Source of the DNA: Candidatus Atribacteria bacterium
Lineage (GTDB): Bacteria > Atribacterota > JALVIU01
Assembly (NCBI GenBank): GCA_027028665.1
Contig: JALVIU010000111.1
Span: 1-14,980, forward strand
DNA: 14,980 nucleotides
Direction: 5' to 3'
Positions 14,668-14,980 of the stretch are shown here, in pieces. Under the pieces are notes generated by a model, which had not been told where the DNA came from, searched no databases, and saw only the letters and a program-made list of their open reading frames with translations. The translations under genes were made by a program, and so were the position numbers. The stretch's first letter is position 1, and every line of letters begins with the position of its first letter.

Positions 14668-14980
14668 AATTTTCTTCCTCTTTGAGCTCTTTTTTGAGGT
14701 CCTCTATCTCTCTTTGAAGCCTTTCATACTCTTCCATCTTTCTTTTTAAGAAATAGTAGGTAAGTTTTAGCTTTTCTTCAACACCTTTAGGGGTAAGGAG
14801 ATATCTATAGGAAAGTTTGTTTTTGCTTTTTTTGAAGTTTTCTACCTTTACAAGACCCTTTTTTGTAAGTTCTTTTATGAGATAGTTTATCATGCCAAGA
14901 CTTATGTTAAGCTTCTTTGAGAGCTTTCTCTGAGAAATCTCTGGCTCTTCCTCGAGGATTTTTAATACTTTGTATCCAAG
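14654..14980 (-). CDS. Winged-helix regulator, EPS-associated MarR type (5' end outside window)
   Basis: The frame stays open to the window edge. It continues upstream of the internal ATG at 14893, encoding YKVLKILEEEPEISQRKLSK and a recognition-helix segment (LNISLGMINYLIKELTKKG), so that ATG lies inside the helix-turn-helix and is not the start. The wing region reads VENFKKSKNKLSYRYLLTPKG, followed by a C-terminal Lys/Glu coiled coil (KRKMEEYERLQREIEDLKKEL) that probably dimerises. This pattern closely recalls the MarR-family EPS-associated regulators found near exopolysaccharide loci. About 108 residues are visible and probably only a few are missing. The polysaccharide link comes from the family name; no polysaccharide gene is visible in the window. 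Confidence 0.85.
   Translation of the reverse strand, partial: LGYKVLKILEEEPEISQRKLSKKLNISLGMINYLIKELTKKGLVKVENFKKSKNKLSYRYLLTPKGVEEKLKLTYYFLKRKMEEYERLQREIEDLKKELKEEENYENA

Noticed and set aside
14654-14893. A complete 79-residue protein starting at the ATG at 14893
   Set aside because: The frame continues upstream with a conserved helix-turn-helix sequence, so this ATG is internal and the gene is cut by the window edge.
1-14980. CRISPR arrays, insertion sequences, attachment sites or origins
   Set aside because: No spaced direct repeats, transposase-like frames, terminal inverted repeats or DnaA-box clusters were visible on reading.

Overview
The window is a gene-dense piece of a low-GC bacterial chromosome. 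Ile is mostly ATA and Arg mostly AGA/AGG, a codon habit common in AT-rich and often thermophilic, deep-branching lineages. There is no plasmid, phage, IS or CRISPR signature. The gene set does not fix the phylum. Two neighbourhoods, valS-folC and comEA-comEC-holA with convergent rpsT, resemble Firmicutes gene order. The EPS-associated MarR-type regulator at the right edge is better known from diderm groups such as Nitrospirota and Desulfobacterota. I therefore leave the lineage open.

Plus strand, 1-3794: the end of a cell-division cluster. It holds the last codons of an unknown upstream gene, then ftsQ, ftsA and ftsZ, then a 203-aa protein I do not recognise, with an HExxN motif and a coiled-coil tail. 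A strong-looking promoter overlaps the end of that gene. A perfect 18-base palindrome followed by a T-rich run sits between it and valS.

Plus strand, 3840-11607: a tightly packed run of valS, folC, comEA, comEC and holA, in which every neighbouring pair abuts or overlaps. It combines tRNA charging, folate polyglutamylation, DNA uptake (ComEA receptor and ComEC channel) and the delta subunit of the replicative clamp loader. The apparent gap at 8380-8654 is not empty. It encodes the N-terminal membrane segment of ComEC in an open frame with no ATG, GTG or TTG, so comEC probably begins at ATT or ATA.

Minus strand, 11591-12043: a tRNA-Leu(CAA) behind a consensus promoter (TTGACA, 17 bp, TATAAT), followed 47 bases later by rpsT. 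rpsT starts with TTG and its end overlaps the end of holA tail to tail.

Minus strand, 12109-14980: a four-gene overlapping operon, read right to left. It encodes a winged-helix regulator of the EPS-associated MarR type (5' end outside the window), PxpA (5-oxoprolinase subunit A), SfsA and a membrane diguanylate cyclase with an intact GGEEF active site and inhibitory site. The coupling suggests one transcript linking a surface-polysaccharide-type regulator to c-di-GMP synthesis, which is inference. No stretch over 300 bases lacks a gene.
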